Source: an uncultured bacterium
Lineage (GTDB): Bacteria; Bacillota; Clostridia; Lachnospirales; Lachnospiraceae
DNA length: 64,000 bases
NCBI GenBank assembly: GCA_947574055.1
Contig: CANPIC010000004.1
Span: 1-64,000, forward strand
Reading direction: 5' to 3'
The translations under genes were made by a program, and so were the position numbers. Below, piece after piece: positions 17,087 through 25,843 of this stretch (position 1 is the first letter of the stretch; every line of letters starts with the position of its first letter). The notes below the pieces were generated by a model. The model was not told the origin of the DNA, did not search any database, and worked only from the letters and a program-made list of their open reading frames with translations.

Positions 17087-18475
17087 TCAGTATTTTTTTT
17101 CTTCCTGCAAAAATGCCCGCCCTGCGGCAATGGCATCCCGCATGGCCTTTTTGCCGGGTGCGCCCGTCGTCAGCCTCTTTTCCACACAGGTTTCAAGACT
17201 GACCGCCTCAAAGAGATCCGCTTCAAACACCGGACTGACCGCCCTGAGTTCCTCCAGGGAAAGCGCGTCAATAGAAGTATGTTTCTCAATGCAATACAGC
17301 ACCAGTCTGCCGATCAGCGTATGCGCATCCCGAAAAGGAACGCCCTTCCCCACCAGATAATCCGCCGCATCTGTGGCATTGGTAAAGCCGTTGACAGCAC
17401 TTTTCGCCATCGTATCCTTGCAAAAACGCATCGTCCCCAGCATGCCATCAAACAGCGTAAGACAGTCTTTTACCGTATCCATGGCATCGAAGGTCAGTTC
17501 CTTATCCTCCTGCATATCTTTGTTATAGGCAAGGGGAATCCCCTTCATCACTGTCAGCAGCGACAACAGCGCCCCATAGACCCTGCCCGTTTTGCCCCGT
17601 AACAGTTCCGCGATATCCGGGTTCTTTTTCTGTGGCATGATACTGCTGCCTGTGGAATACGCATCGGCAATCTCCACAAACTGGTATTCATTGCTGTTCC
17701 ACAGGATGATCTCCTCGGAAAAACGGCTCAGATGCATCATGACTGTAGCCGCCGCCGAAAGATACTCGATCAGGTAATCCCGGTCTGACACAGAGTCCAT
17801 GCTATTCCATGTGGGGCCGTCAAAATGAAGCAACTCTGCCACATATGCCCGGTCCAGAGGATACGTCGTCCCTGCCAGCGCACCACTGCCAAGAGGACAG
17901 GTATTCATACGCTTCTCAATATCTCTCATCCGCAGCACATCGCGCTTGAACATCTCAAAATAAGCACCCAGATGATGTGCCAGCGTAAGCGGCTGCGCCT
18001 TTTGCAGATGCGTAAATCCCGGCATATAGGTATCCAGATGTTCCTCCATCAAAGAAAGCAGGGTTTCCAACAGATTCTGCAATAATCCCCTGGTTTCCCT
18101 GATCACCTTTCTGGTATACAGTTTCATGTCAAGCGCCACCTGATCATTGCGGCTGCGTCCGGTGTGCAGCTTCTTTCCCGCCTCACCGATCCGCTCCGTC
18201 AGCACCGCTTCCACAAAGCTGTGCACATCCTCATAGACGTCCGTCACCGTCAGTTGTCCGCGCCGCACATCTTCCCGGATTGCCGCAAGGCCCGCAATCA
18301 TCGCATCAGCCTCTTCCTGCGATACTATTTTCTGCCTGCCCAGCATCGCCGCATGGGCGATGCTGCCCTCTATATCTTCTTCCAGAAGCCTCCGGTCAAA
18401 AGAAACGGATGCATTGAACCGATAGACAAGCGCATCCGTCTCTTCTGTAAACCGTCCGCCCCAAAGCTGTGCCAT
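17087..18475 (-). CDS. argH: Argininosuccinate lyase
   Basis: Cleaves argininosuccinate to arginine and fumarate, last step of arginine synthesis. The start is at 18475 (MAQLWGGRFTEETDALV), with AGGAGG directly upstream; the ORF-track start runs into a repeat and is rejected. The 462-aa length is standard. Signature GSSIMPQKKNPD with the catalytic serine is present, as are HTGRSRNDQV and TYPLDRAYV. The 5' region is remarkable: two perfect 104-bp repeats lie between the promoter (18742-18770) and the ribosome binding site. No argG is adjacent in the window. Confidence 0.97.
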   Translation of the reverse strand: MAQLWGGRFTEETDALVYRFNASVSFDRRLLEEDIEGSIAHAAMLGRQKIVSQEEADAMIAGLAAIREDVRRGQLTVTDVYEDVHSFVEAVLTERIGEAGKKLHTGRSRNDQVALDMKLYTRKVIRETRGLLQNLLETLLSLMEEHLDTYMPGFTHLQKAQPLTLAHHLGAYFEMFKRDVLRMRDIEKRMNTCPLGSGALAGTTYPLDRAYVAELLHFDGPTWNSMDSVSDRDYLIEYLSAAATVMMHLSRFSEEIILWNSNEYQFVEIADAYSTGSSIMPQKKNPDIAELLRGKTGRVYGALLSLLTVMKGIPLAYNKDMQEDKELTFDAMDTVKDCLTLFDGMLGTMRFCKDTMAKSAVNGFTNATDAADYLVGKGVPFRDAHTLIGRLVLYCIEKHTSIDALSLEELRAVSPVFEADLFEAVSLETCVEKRLTTGAPGKKAMRDAIAAGRAFLQEEKKY

Positions 18476-18490
18476 ATGTAGTCCTCCTAT

Positions 18491-18718
18491 TGTGAGTTCC
18501 GCATCTGCCCTTCCAGTACCACTTCCACGGATTCGTCCCCGGTCGCTTCCCCGCCCGTGAACTAATCCTGGCACTGTCTGGTCAGCTGCTGTTTTGTGAG
18601 TTCCGCATCTGCCCTTCCAGTACCACTTCCACGGATTCGTCCCCGGTCGCTTCCCCGCCCGTGAACTAATCCTGGCACTGTCTGGTCAGCTGCTGTTTTG
18701 TGAGTTTTGCATCTCAGT
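18491..18718 (-). repeat. Two identical tandem 104-bp structured repeats upstream of argH (locus A)
   Basis: Units 18491-18594 and 18595-18698 are identical over 104 of 104 bases, followed by a degenerate 20-base start of a third. On the argH strand each begins AAACAGCAGC and ends ATGCGGAACTCACA, 16 bases before the AGGAGG site region. Each folds into a nested hairpin: outer CAGTGCCA/TGGTACTG, then ATTAGT/ACGAAT (one mismatch), then CGG/CCG. The same period, end motifs and fold recur at 23705 and 43013 with different sequence. No coding frame survives since 104 is not a multiple of three. Confidence 0.93.
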
Positions 18719-18741
18719 TTATCCGGTTAAATCTGAACTTG

Positions 18742-18770
18742 ATAATACCATACTTTTTATCAGCCTGCAA
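18742..18770 (-). promoter_or_regulatory. Probable promoter of argH
   Basis: On the minus strand TTGCAG (18765-18770) and TATTAT (18742-18747) are separated by 17 bases. The predicted transcript would carry about 260 nt of leader including both 104-bp repeats. Confidence 0.65.
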
Positions 18771-18940
18771 TAAACTATCCGCAAAATATCCGTCACATAT
18801 CGTCCCGAAAACTGCACTTTTTATCATACTCATACCTGACAGCGATTCAAGTTTCCTCCCCTCCCTCCAAAAACACCCAAAATCTGTGCCATTTTGCAAA
18901 ACTTCTCATACTATATGATATATCTTTTGGGAGTGATGCT

Positions 18941-19711
18941 ATGAATGATTCAATATTGGAACTGCACAATATATCCTACTCTTATCATAGTCTGACCGGG
19001 GAGATACCCGCTCTTTTGAATATCTCCTTCCATGTAAAGCAGGGAGAATTTCTTGCCATCGTAGGGCCCAGCGGCTGCGGCAAGTCCACACTCCTGTCGA
19101 TCATCGCCAGGCTGCTGACACCAGAGGCAGGCACCATCGCCTTCCAGAGTCCGGACGGCTCCCTGGATTATCCGAAAACAGGCTATATGCTGCAGCATGA
19201 TCATCTGCTGGAATGGCGGACCATTCTGAAAAATGTGACACTGGGCCTGGAAATCGCCCACCGGGATACCCCTGAGAATATCGCCTTTGCGGAAAAACTG
19301 TTAGAAGATTATGATCTCTACAAATTCAAAGAAAAACACCCCGGTGAACTGTCCGGCGGGATGCGGCAGCGTGCCGCGCTGATCCGGACCCTTGTCATGA
19401 ATCCGGAGATCTTGCTGCTTGACGAACCGTTTAGCGCCCTGGATTATCAGACCAGGCTGTCGGTATCGGGAGATATCGGAAATATCATCCGCACGACCGG
19501 CAAGACAGCCATATTGATCACCCATGATCTTTCGGAAGCCATCAGTCTGGCAGACCGTATCATTGTCCTTACCGGGCGACCCGCTACAGTCAGAAAAGAG
19601 CTCCCCGTCCATCTGACCAAAGCAGATCAGTCGCCTCTGGCTGCACGGAGTGCCCCTGAATTTCATCACTATTTTAATTTATTATGGAAGGAGCTTTCTC
19701 ATGAGAAATAA
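18941..19711 (+). CDS. ABC transporter ATP-binding protein, nitrate/sulfonate/taurine type
   Basis: ATPase of the SsuB/TauB/ThiZ class, 256 aa. Walker A GPSGCGKST (about 42-50), signature LSGGMRQRAAL, Walker B LLLLDEPFSALD and switch ITHDLSEA are intact. It starts a short plus-strand operon opposed to its surroundings and overlaps the permease start by 11 bases. Substrate class could be an aliphatic sulfonate, a pyrimidine or a similar small anion. No partner binding protein is encoded next to it. Confidence 0.92.
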   Translation: MNDSILELHNISYSYHSLTGEIPALLNISFHVKQGEFLAIVGPSGCGKSTLLSIIARLLTPEAGTIAFQSPDGSLDYPKTGYMLQHDHLLEWRTILKNVTLGLEIAHRDTPENIAFAEKLLEDYDLYKFKEKHPGELSGGMRQRAALIRTLVMNPEILLLDEPFSALDYQTRLSVSGDIGNIIRTTGKTAILITHDLSEAISLADRIIVLTGRPATVRKELPVHLTKADQSPLAARSAPEFHHYFNLLWKELSHEK

Positions 19712-20513
19712 AGAAAACGAAAATGTTCTTTCCGCGCAGGAACTTTTTATCAAAAAACACCGCGTCCATCATCACCGCATTGCCGGCATGCGTTTTCTGC
19801 TACTGTTTCTCTTTCTGGGTATCTGGGAACTGTGTGCGGATACCGGTGTTATTGACAGTTTCTTTTTCAGCAGCCCCGGCAGAGTGCTTTCCTGTTTTCT
19901 GTCCATGGTAGCTGATTACTCCATCTTTCAGCACATCGGCATCACATTGTTTGAAACTCTGGCCAGCTTTTTCCTGGTCATCCTCATCGGCCTGCTGGCC
20001 GCCACGCTGCTGTGGTATTCCAAAGGGCTGTCGGAAATTATGGAACCGTATCTGGTCGTCCTCAACAGTCTGCCAAAATCCGCCCTGGCACCACTCTTTA
20101 TCGTATGGCTGGGCACCGGCATGGGCACCATTATCGTAGCCGGCATCTCTGTGGCCCTCTTTGGCTGTATTATCTCCCTCTATACGGGATTTCACCAGGT
20201 GGACGCGGAAAAAGCCACTCTGATTTACACACTGGGCGGGACCAAAAAAGATGTCTTCTTCAAGGTGGTACTGCCAGATTCCATTCCCACTATCCTCAGT
20301 ACGATGAAGGTGAATATCGGCCTGGCCCTGGTCGGTGTCATCATCGGGGAATTTCTGGCGGCCCGCCGGGGGCTGGGCTATCTGATCATTTACGGCAGTC
20401 AGGTCTTTCAGCTCCATCTGGTCATCACCAGCATCATTATATTATGTATCATCACCATGGGACTGTATCAGATGATCCAGTATGCGGAGCACTGGTATCG
20501 GAAAAAGATGTAA
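19701..20513 (+). CDS. ABC transporter permease, nitrate/sulfonate/taurine type
   Basis: A 270-aa permease with about six transmembrane segments and the EAA loop EKATLIYTLGGTKKDVFFKVVLP. The true start is the ATG at 19701 (MRNKENENV), preceded by GGAG in the end of the ATPase gene; the ORF-track start is 51 bases too early. Translationally coupled to the ATPase. The usual third component, a periplasmic-type binding protein, would be expected after this gene but only hairpin-rich noncoding sequence follows. Confidence 0.92.
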   Translation: MRNKENENVLSAQELFIKKHRVHHHRIAGMRFLLLFLFLGIWELCADTGVIDSFFFSSPGRVLSCFLSMVADYSIFQHIGITLFETLASFFLVILIGLLAATLLWYSKGLSEIMEPYLVVLNSLPKSALAPLFIVWLGTGMGTIIVAGISVALFGCIISLYTGFHQVDAEKATLIYTLGGTKKDVFFKVVLPDSIPTILSTMKVNIGLALVGVIIGEFLAARRGLGYLIIYGSQVFQLHLVITSIIILCIITMGLYQMIQYAEHWYRKKM

Positions 20514-20833
20514 GACATGCGACGCGACAGGCAGACTCCGGCAAAGCCGGGAAGGGGAATATGAGTTATGCAGGCTGTTTTGACAAAAGAAACGCCGAAG
20601 CAAAAAACAGCAGCCAGGCTCTTTGTATTTTGTTCGGGCGCATCAAGATTATCCGCCACAACAACGGTTTTTATTTACCGTTTGTGGCCGGATCAATCAT
20701 AGGAGAAGTTCCGGCCTGCGCAGGATGGCCCGCGGTAACAGTCCAGACAAATCTGAACCGTTACCTTCCGGGGACAAAAGCAAACGCCGGATCTGGTTTC
20801 TCCTAACAGTCATCCGCTGCTTTTGCTTCTTTC
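20514..20833. other. 320-base hairpin-rich region between convergent genes
   Basis: No convincing gene. Several strong inverted repeats are packed here: CCGG(CAAAG)CCGG near 20530-20550; GCCACAACAACGGT with ACCGTTTGTGGC (20655-20688, 2-nt bulge); GCCGGA with TTCCGGC (20687-20715); and GGTAACAGTCCAGA with TCTGAACCGTTACC (20734-20765, two wobbles). None has a good T-run. It separates the plus-strand ABC operon from the minus-strand ClpP-like gene, so some stems may act as bidirectional terminators. An 82-codon plus-strand frame (20561-20806) exists but does not look coding. Confidence 0.6.
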
Positions 20834-21604
20834 TCATAAGCGAGCTGACTGGCCTGCATCCATCAGGGTATGCAGTTTCTTTACGGCTTCTCTGATACCG
20901 CCCACTTCATCAATCAGCCCTTCTTTCACTGTCTCACCACCCACCAGGATGGTTCCCACATCTTTGGTCAAAATACCGGTGGCCATCATCATTTCTTCCA
21001 TCCGTTCTCTGGTCACACGGCAGTGGCTGCACACAAAGCCGGTGATTCGGTCCTGCATCTGTTTAAAATAATCAAAGGTCTGCGGTGCACCGATCACCAT
21101 GCCATTCATTCTCACCGGATGGATGACCATAGTCCCCGAAGGCACGATATAGGAATAGTCCGTACTGGTGGCAATGGGAACACCAATGGAGTGACTGCCG
21201 CCCAGGACAAGCGATACGGTCGGTTTGCTGAGGGAAGCGATCATCTCTGCGATAGCCAACCCCGCCTCCACATCTCCGCCCATGGTATTTAGCAGTACCA
21301 ACAATCCCTGAATCTCCTGGCTGTCCTCAATGGCCGCCAGTTGGGGAAGGATATGCTCATATTTGGTTGTCTTGGTATTGTTTCCCAGATTGTCATGCCC
21401 TTCCACTTCACCGATGATACTAATCAGGTGGATATTACCGATGGTCGTCTGTCCGGTCTCTTTGATCCGTTCATCCTGATGCTGTTCCTGTTCTCTTTTG
21501 TCTTCTCTGCTGTTTTCTCCTGCATCATTTCGCTCTTTTTCCGCATTTTTTCTGTGACAATCCGTCGGATTGTTTTTCGATTTGTTTTTATTATTTTTTG
21601 CCAT
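20834..21604 (-). CDS. ClpP-fold serine protease, TepA/YmfB-like
   Basis: A 256-aa ClpP-class peptidase of the TepA (translocation-enhancing) type. After a charged, low-complexity N-terminus (residues 1-45), the ClpP core reads ISIIGEVEGH, LLNTMGGDVEAGLAIAEMI, then LGGSHSIGVPIA with the catalytic serine position and VIHPVRMNG with a histidine. The start at 21604 (MAKNNKNKSK) has AAGGAG 6 bases upstream; the ORF-track start is earlier without support. Such proteins sit at the cytoplasmic face and are linked in Bacillus to export of pre-proteins and sporulation. Confidence 0.85.
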   Translation of the reverse strand: MAKNNKNKSKNNPTDCHRKNAEKERNDAGENSREDKREQEQHQDERIKETGQTTIGNIHLISIIGEVEGHDNLGNNTKTTKYEHILPQLAAIEDSQEIQGLLVLLNTMGGDVEAGLAIAEMIASLSKPTVSLVLGGSHSIGVPIATSTDYSYIVPSGTMVIHPVRMNGMVIGAPQTFDYFKQMQDRITGFVCSHCRVTRERMEEMMMATGILTKDVGTILVGGETVKEGLIDEVGGIREAVKKLHTLMDAGQSARL

Positions 21605-21678
21605 ATCTGACTCCTTGATCAAAAAAATAGAGAGCACTTATGCCCTCTATTATCTGCATATTCTGACAGAATCATTCG

Positions 21679-21945
21679 TCAGATATCAAAATCGTCTTCG
21701 CCGTCTTTCAGTTCCACGTCAAATTCCAGCAGTTCAGGTCCCGGTTCAAAGTCAAATCCGATTTCCTTTTTTGCATGCTTTTTGGGAAGCGGCAGGGGAT
21801 TGGGAATATATTGGATCTCCTGCGTCGTCTCCTCTTTCCCTGCTGCCTGTATGCTGCTTTTTTCCGTCTCTTTTTCCAAAGTGCTCTCCTTTTCTCCGAA
21901 AACTGTCCTGCCCGCAATAAGCCAAAAAGCGGAAGATATCTTCAC
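21679..21945 (-). CDS. Small acidic protein of unknown function
   Basis: An 88-aa ORF beginning with GTG five bases after the stop of the CFI-box gene. A short hydrophobic start (SAFWLIAGRTVFG) is followed by a charged, low-complexity body and an acidic end (ELKDGEDDFDI). No Shine-Dalgarno is visible, so translation would rely on coupling to the upstream gene. No family recognised. Codon use in this frame looks compatible with coding, but the ORF is short. Confidence 0.5.
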   Translation of the reverse strand: MKISSAFWLIAGRTVFGEKESTLEKETEKSSIQAAGKEETTQEIQYIPNPLPLPKKHAKKEIGFDFEPGPELLEFDVELKDGEDDFDI

Positions 21946-21950
21946 CGGTT

Positions 21951-22850
21951 TTACATATACGCTCTCCGGAGCACCTCCACCATCTCTTCGTATTTTTTCA
22001 GACAGGCTTCGTTTTCTCCTTCTTCGATCAGCCGGATACAGGGACTGATATAGGTCCGGTACAGGTCCTCATAAATTGCCCTGCTCTCTTTTTTCTTATT
22101 GATCCGTTTCACGATAGTAGGTGCCATGTCATAGTACCGTGCTATCAGCGCATCGCCCTGCTCTCTCCCGGACAGATAGCCGTCCCTGTAAGATTTGAGC
22201 ACCTGCAGTTCATAGCAGTCCTGGGGCTTTTGCAGACCCTCGCAGACTGCTGTGGTGATATAGCAGAGCTTTCTGCGAAATCCCTCTTTCAGGGAATCAT
22301 AACCTGCCGCCTGGATGTTGCTGTTCTTAAAGGTGGTACTCCATTTCTGGCATATCTCCTGCGGCAGATCGGAAAATGCGCCGTGATCCAGAGAAAGAAT
22401 GGCCGGGAGTACATAAGTGACCATGTACATATTCATCGTCATCTGCATGGATTCCCTGCCCAGCTTCCCTTTCTGAGCATCCATAACCCCTCTGGCATGC
22501 TCCAGAAAGATTTCCGATATCTCATCCACAGCACGTTCCCTGTCTGTGGCAGCCAGCATCACACTGCGGATGGTTTTGAGGTTTTCCTGATACGTAAGCA
22601 GATATTGTTTGAAGCTGCCTTCATATTCGTTTCTCTGGAAACCCTTGACCGTTTTATCCATATCCGTAAAGAAATCGCCCGCATGCTCCTTAAACTGCGC
22701 CAGATATGTCTCATAAGCCTGTTCATCGGCTGTCCTGCCTTCTTGCGCGGAAAATTCCTGTCCGCAGAACATGCAGATGATCCTCTCCCTGTCTACGGGA
22801 ATCTGCATTACTTCCCTGCACTTCGGACATCTGCCCTCTCTGTATTCCAT
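21951..22850 (-). CDS. Zinc-ribbon protein with CFI-box C-terminal region
   Basis: A protein of 299 aa. The N-terminus carries a zinc ribbon (CPKC at about 8-11 and CMFC at about 26-29). The middle is helical without recognised domain. Near residue 200 the CYITTAVCEGLQKPQDCYEL motif matches the CFI-box (usual CFIATAAYG...), found at the C-termini of diverse bacterial proteins. The start at 22850 (MEYREG) is preferred because GGAGGG lies 7 bases upstream; an ATG 15 bases earlier is possible. Function unknown; it forms a pair with the following small acidic protein. Confidence 0.75.
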   Translation of the reverse strand: MEYREGRCPKCREVMQIPVDRERIICMFCGQEFSAQEGRTADEQAYETYLAQFKEHAGDFFTDMDKTVKGFQRNEYEGSFKQYLLTYQENLKTIRSVMLAATDRERAVDEISEIFLEHARGVMDAQKGKLGRESMQMTMNMYMVTYVLPAILSLDHGAFSDLPQEICQKWSTTFKNSNIQAAGYDSLKEGFRRKLCYITTAVCEGLQKPQDCYELQVLKSYRDGYLSGREQGDALIARYYDMAPTIVKRINKKKESRAIYEDLYRTYISPCIRLIEEGENEACLKKYEEMVEVLRRAYM

Positions 22851-22962
22851 ATCATAGCCCTCCATACCATACAGGTTTTCTCCAAAGTATCTCTTTTATT
22901 CCCGCGAACAATCAGCCAGATGTCATGCCTGCACAAACATCCGGCGATTGCCGCTTTGTATT

Positions 22963-23691
22963 CTATTCATCCCAGTTTGTATAGACTGCCTGTACATCGT
23001 CGTCTTCCTCCAGCAGATCAAGGGTGCGCTGCAGATTCTTAACCTCTTCCTCCCCGCTCAGCGCCACATAATTCTGGGGAATCATCGTCACTTCTGCGGA
23101 AGCCATCACAATCCCGGCTTTTTCCAGCGCTTCCCTCACACCGTCAAAAGCATCCGGGTCTGTTATGATCTCAAAGCTGTCCTCTTCTTCCGAAAAATCT
23201 TCCGCCCCCGCATCCAGTGCGGTCATCATCAGTTCATCACCGTCACCGTCAAATTCCTCCCGGTCAATGATGATCTGCCCTTTTTTATCAAACATAAAGG
23301 ATACACAGCCCTGGGTGCCGATGCTCCCCTTTCCTTTGGTAAAAGCGCTCCGTACGTTGGCTGCGGTGCGGTTCTTATTATCGGTCAGTGCATCCACAAT
23401 GATGGCAATGCCGCCCGGTCCATAGCCCTCGTATGTAACATATTCATAGTTTACATTACCTACGTCACCGGCCGCCTTCTTAATGCCTCTTTCAATGGTA
23501 TCGTTAGGCATGTTATTGGCCTTGGCCTTGGCCACTACCGCCGCCAGCCGGAAATTGTTGTTGACATCTGGGCCGCCTTCCTTTACTGCCACTGCCAGCT
23601 CACGGCCGATGATGGTGAAGATTTTGCCCTTCGCCGCGTCGTTTTTTTCTTTTTTGTGCTTGATATTTGCAAATTTCGAATGTCCTGACAT
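22963..23691 (-). CDS. yebC: YebC/PmpR family transcriptional or translational regulator
   Basis: A 242-aa member of the YebC (TACO1) family starting [20 protein letters not shown], the hallmark N-terminus, with the conserved NYEGYGPGG-like segment ([21 protein letters not shown]). The ORF track begins 63 bases too early. Family members act as DNA-binding regulators or, as shown more recently for some, relieve ribosome stalling. The AGGAGG ribosome binding site follows immediately after the two 104-bp repeats of locus B. Confidence 0.95.
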   Translation of the reverse strand: MSGHSKFANIKHKKEKNDAAKGKIFTIIGRELAVAVKEGGPDVNNNFRLAAVVAKAKANNMPNDTIERGIKKAAGDVGNVNYEYVTYEGYGPGGIAIIVDALTDNKNRTAANVRSAFTKGKGSIGTQGCVSFMFDKKGQIIIDREEFDGDGDELMMTALDAGAEDFSEEEDSFEIITDPDAFDGVREALEKAGIVMASAEVTMIPQNYVALSGEEEVKNLQRTLDLLEEDDDVQAVYTNWDE

Positions 23692-23704
23692 ATGTCCTCC
23701 TATT

Positions 23705-23912
23705 ATTAGTACCGCATCCGCCTCCCAGGACCCTTTTCTCGTATAGCTCACCATACGCTTTCTGCGTCTGGTAATCTATACAGGTCCTGTCCGGACTCCT
23801 GCTGTCTTATTAGTACCGCATCCGCCTCCCAGGACCCTTTCCTCGTATAGCTCACCATACGCTTTCTGCGTCTGGTAATCTATACAGGTCCTGTCCGGAC
23901 TCCTGCTGTCTT
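23705..23912 (-). repeat. Two tandem 104-bp structured repeats between the CBS-domain gene and yebC (locus B)
   Basis: Units 23705-23808 and 23809-23912 differ at one base. On the minus strand each begins AAGACAGCAGG, directly after the stop of the CBS gene, and ends ATGCGGTACTAAT, running into AATAGGAGG of yebC. The unit folds as CAGGACC/GGTCCTG, GTATAG/CTATAC, then ACCA-ACGC/GCGT-TGGT with an AGAAA loop. Sequence differs from loci A and C, but period (104), position before the ribosome binding site, end motif and internal-loop sizes (3/3 and 1/9 nt) agree. Confidence 0.93.
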
Positions 23913-24814
23913 TATTCTTGTTCTGTTGTCTGCCCGGGCGGGGATTTTGTTACGAGTACGTTTTCTATAACTCTGTTTTTTACGGACAGCACCTTAAAAT
24001 GCCAGCCGTCCACGTCTGTTTCGAATTGTTCGTCATCATCCGGGATTCTGTCCATTCTGGAAATCAGGAATCCATTGAGTGTCTCAAAATCCTGTTCCTC
24101 AAAGGCAATGCCAAACCGCTCTTCCATCTCCTTCAGTGGTGTCAGTCCCTCGATCACATATTCATTTTCGCTTCTTTCCTCGATATGGCCCTCTTCTTCA
24201 TCATATTCGTCCATAATATTGCCCACGATTTCTTCCAGAATGTCTTCCATCGCTACCAGTCCCGCCGTCTGGCCATATTCGTCGATCACAATCACCATCT
24301 GGATCTTCATGGCGCGCATATTGTGAAATAGGGCATCAATATTCCTTGTCTCAGGGATAAATCTGGCTTCGCGCACCAATCCCTTGATACTTTTGATTTT
24401 TCTCTCTGTGATCGCGGCGCTCTTGCTCGTCTCCCGCGCACGGACTGCATCCTTAAAATGCAGTATGCCGATAATATGGTCGATATCACCGTCATAAACG
24501 GGATACCGGCTCTTATTTTCACCGATGATAAATGTCAGTGCCTCCTGCAATGTCATATTGCCGTCAAGGGCTACGATATTTTTCCGGTGTATCATGATAT
24601 CTTGTGCTTCCTTGTCACCAAATGCAAAGATATTGGTGATCATCTCCGCTTCGCTCGCCTGCAGCACGCCCTGTTCGTGCCCTTCGTTAACCATGGAGAT
24701 GATCTCACTCTCTGTCACATCCCCGTCCATCGCTCTTCCGATTAAGCCTGCAATTCTGGAAAATCCCCGTTTCATGATTCCGGGCTTCCCGGCAGTAGGC
24801 CCGCCGTCGTCCAT
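23912..24814 (-). CDS. CBS-domain/CorC_HlyC protein without membrane domain
   Basis: A 300-aa protein with tandem CBS domains (about 65-190, including IMIHRKNIVALD, SRYPVYDGDIDHIIGILHFKD and VIVIDEYGQTAGLVAMEDILEEIVG) and a C-terminal CorC_HlyC/transporter-associated domain (about 215-295). It resembles CorC/TlyC and lacks the N-terminal DUF21 membrane domain of larger relatives. The start at 24814 (MDDGGPTAG) has GAGGAG 8 bases upstream. Probable role: adenine-nucleotide- or Mg-sensing regulator of ion efflux. Its stop codon abuts the repeats of locus B. Confidence 0.88.
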   Translation of the reverse strand: MDDGGPTAGKPGIMKRGFSRIAGLIGRAMDGDVTESEIISMVNEGHEQGVLQASEAEMITNIFAFGDKEAQDIMIHRKNIVALDGNMTLQEALTFIIGENKSRYPVYDGDIDHIIGILHFKDAVRARETSKSAAITERKIKSIKGLVREARFIPETRNIDALFHNMRAMKIQMVIVIDEYGQTAGLVAMEDILEEIVGNIMDEYDEEEGHIEERSENEYVIEGLTPLKEMEERFGIAFEEQDFETLNGFLISRMDRIPDDDEQFETDVDGWHFKVLSVKNRVIENVLVTKSPPGQTTEQE

Positions 24815-24917
24815 TTCGTCATCTCCTCTTTTCTGGCTTCGTCCCGGTCTGTCAAAAAGACCGCCCTCCACTTGTATCATAACAAAAAATTCCTATTCCA
24901 TGAATATAGCATTTTCT

Positions 24918-25832
24918 CTATCTTACGTCAAGGATACCATTCGTCACTGTCATATGTATGTCTTCTCCAAACGTGGTATACACTTCCGCGCCGGCCTCTG
25001 CCAGTGCCTTTTTTGTCTTTTTCCCGGCTTCCTGCGCCGTCACTATGGCAATCTGCGGGCAAAGAAGCAAGATCAGATCTTTGCTTCTGCCATTGTCTCT
25101 GCCGTGATGGGCCACTTTGTATACATCCACCCCGGGGAGCGTCTCTTCCAGTAATTCCCCGATTCGCTTCTTCTTGGCATCTCCGGCAAAGAAAAAGGTT
25201 CTGCCCTCGTATTCGGCCAGCACTGCAAGCGAATAATTATTGGCATCTTCATATGCCGCCTCTTTTGGCGGGTAGAGCGTAAGGTGCAGATCCCCATACC
25301 CAAACTCCTGTCTTGTCTCCGGGATCAGCACAGCCTCTTCCTCCAGCTTGCGGTTCAGTCTGTTCTGTAAAACGGAATCTTTGACGCAGGAGGTCTGAAC
25401 CACCTGTACGACGTCAAAGATATCCAAAAGCAGGCTGGCACCTCCGATATGGTCTTTGTCCGGATGGGTCAGGATCATCAGGTCGATTCTTTCCACATCC
25501 AGCGCCTGCAGTTTCTCTGCCAGTGCTCCCGCATCCTCTTCCAGCCCGGTGTCAATGAGCACATTGGCCCCTCCGCTCTGCAGCAGGATACTGTCCGCAT
25601 CATCCGAACAGGAAAAAAACCACACATCCAGTCCGGCGCCTTCTTTTGCCACCGTTTCCCTGCCCGGCTGCTCTTTTGCCGTAAGGCCTGTGCCCTGCTC
25701 CTGCGTTTGCGCTGCCCCTGGTGCTCCGCCGCCCGTCTCTTGGCAGGCTGTCAGGCCGGTGCACAGACAAAGAAATAACAGGCACACGGCAAAGCGCACC
25801 TGTCGTTTCTTTTTTCCGTTTCTTGCGTGCAT
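24918..25832 (-). CDS. Metallo-beta-lactamase-fold lipoprotein, ComEC C-terminal-like
   Basis: A 304-aa exported protein: signal peptide with lipobox near CLCTGLTAC, a low-complexity linker, then an MBL-fold domain. The metal-binding motif LTHPDKDHIGG, the FFFAGDAKKKR segment and KVAHHGRDNG match the ComEC/Rec2 C-terminal MBL type, here detached from any membrane channel. The start at 25832 (MHARNGKKKR) has AAAGGAG upstream. Possible extracellular phosphodiesterase or nuclease; substrate unknown. Operon-like spacing to mazF (11 bases). Confidence 0.85.
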   Translation of the reverse strand: MHARNGKKKRQVRFAVCLLFLCLCTGLTACQETGGGAPGAAQTQEQGTGLTAKEQPGRETVAKEGAGLDVWFFSCSDDADSILLQSGGANVLIDTGLEEDAGALAEKLQALDVERIDLMILTHPDKDHIGGASLLLDIFDVVQVVQTSCVKDSVLQNRLNRKLEEEAVLIPETRQEFGYGDLHLTLYPPKEAAYEDANNYSLAVLAEYEGRTFFFAGDAKKKRIGELLEETLPGVDVYKVAHHGRDNGRSKDLILLLCPQIAIVTAQEAGKKTKKALAEAGAEVYTTFGEDIHMTVTNGILDVR

Positions 25833-25843
25833 TTTCTCTCCTT

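Noticed and set aside
15917-17602. 561-aa plus-strand ORF
   Set aside because: It is the antisense shadow of asd and argH, whose motifs and ribosome binding sites are clear on the other strand.
20561-20806. 82-codon plus-strand ORF after the ABC permease
   Set aside because: The sequence consists of stacked inverted repeats, the Shine-Dalgarno spacing is poor and the protein resembles no binding protein.
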